From: CAZEUZ01 sp964515805
GTDB lineage: Bacteria; Pseudomonadota; Gammaproteobacteria; Pseudomonadales; Cellvibrionaceae
DNA: 15,672 nt
Assembly (NCBI GenBank): GCA_964515805.1
Contig: CAZEUZ010000013.1
Span: 1-15,672 of the forward strand
Direction of reading: 5' to 3'
In this document: positions 15,302-15,672 of the stretch, piece after piece
How positions within the stretch are numbered: the stretch's first letter is position 1
Layout of the letters: each line of letters opens with the position of its first letter
Notes under the pieces: model-generated
Seen by the model: only the letters and a program-made list of their open reading frames with translations
Told to the model about the DNA's origin: nothing
The model's database searches: none
Made by a program: the position numbers and the translations under genes

Positions 15302-15672
15302 ATGATGGTGTCGGCACCGAATGTCATTGTCCTCGGTCGCCTAGCTTCTGCATACGGAGTCAAGGGGTGGCTGAAGATTTGTTCTTACACTGAGCCGCCT
15401 GAAAATATATTTAATTATCAGCCCTGGTTATTAGGTACGCCCAATGATTCGATATCTTTTCATGTAGACCAATGGCAAAGCCATAGCAAAGGTTTTGTGG
15501 CCAAGATACATGGGATAGATGATCGGCAACGAGCTGAGTTGCTTTGTAACCTGCAGATCAGTGTAGAAAAGAATCACCTGTCGCCTTTGCCGGTAGGGAG
15601 TTACTATTGGTACCAACTTCAAGGTTTGCGCGTGATTAGTGAGTTCAATGACAGCCATCACTGTTTGGGTAC
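15302..15672 (+). CDS. rimM: Ribosome maturation factor RimM, cut by the window end
   Basis: The frame is open from ATG 15302 to the last base, so 123 residues of an expected 170 or so are visible. The protein begins MMVSAPNVIVLGRLASAYG and continues VKGWLKICSYTEPPENIF, the typical RimM start. The N-terminal domain runs to about residue 97. SYYWYQLQGLRV then opens the PRC-barrel domain that binds S19. RimM helps 16S rRNA processing and 30S head assembly. An in-frame stop at 15287-15289 fixes the start to 15302, 15305 or GTG 15308. None has a clear Shine-Dalgarno sequence, so coupling to rpsP, 49 bases upstream, is possible. Truncation is due to the window only. Confidence 0.95.
   Translation, partial: MMVSAPNVIVLGRLASAYGVKGWLKICSYTEPPENIFNYQPWLLGTPNDSISFHVDQWQSHSKGFVAKIHGIDDRQRAELLCNLQISVEKNHLSPLPVGSYYWYQLQGLRVISEFNDSHHCLG

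Noticed and set aside
1..15672. CRISPR arrays, insertion sequences, integrases, tRNA or rRNA genes
   Set aside because: No regularly spaced repeats, transposase or recombinase motifs, terminal repeats with target duplications, or cloverleaf-type sequences were seen on either strand.

Overview
The window is chromosomal DNA of a gammaproteobacterium with moderate to low GC. The case rests on gene content. A penicillin-binding protein 1a gene is divergent from a pilMNOPQ-aroK-aroB operon, the order known from Pseudomonas, Vibrio and relatives. The FabA/FabB pair for anaerobic unsaturated fatty acid synthesis and the start of the rpsP-rimM operon are also present. The active-site numbering of FabB (Cys163, His298, Lys328, His333) matches the Escherichia coli enzyme residue for residue. 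I cannot name the genus. A marine member of the Pseudomonadales/Cellvibrionales range is a guess from codon use and synteny.

Layout. Positions 81-3109 (minus strand) hold a two-gene accessory unit: an exported caspase-like protein fused to a formylglycine-generating-enzyme-like domain, and then an OmpA-family protein. Positions 3238-9892 (minus) hold one long operon in the order pilM, pilN, pilO, pilP, pilQ, aroK, aroB. It encodes the inner-membrane alignment complex and the outer-membrane secretin of type IV pili, plus two shikimate-pathway enzymes. Positions 10055-12589 (plus) encode the bifunctional peptidoglycan synthase PBP1a, read from a divergent promoter region. A zinc-type ribosomal protein L31 gene (12599-12820, minus) converges on it with only a 9-base gap. 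Positions 13031-14810 (plus) hold fabA-fabB, and 14968 to the window end holds rpsP and a 3'-truncated rimM that is open to the window edge.

How the genes work together. PilM (cytoplasmic, actin-like) binds the N-terminus of PilN. PilN and PilO form membrane-anchored coiled-coil dimers, the lipoprotein PilP joins them to the secretin PilQ, and PBP1a builds the wall that this machine crosses. AroK and AroB feed chorismate synthesis. FabA and FabB set the unsaturated fatty acid content of the membrane. L31, S16 and RimM belong to ribosome composition and assembly.

The least ordinary part is the caspase-FGE/OmpA pair. It sits just downstream of aroB, where damX is found in several better-known relatives. 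It has its own candidate extended -10 promoter in an AT-rich leader with no Shine-Dalgarno sequence. The rest is conserved housekeeping DNA. I found no CRISPR array, insertion sequence, tRNA, rRNA or prophage gene. No stretch longer than 300 bases lacks a gene; the largest gap is the 210 bases between rpmE and fabA.
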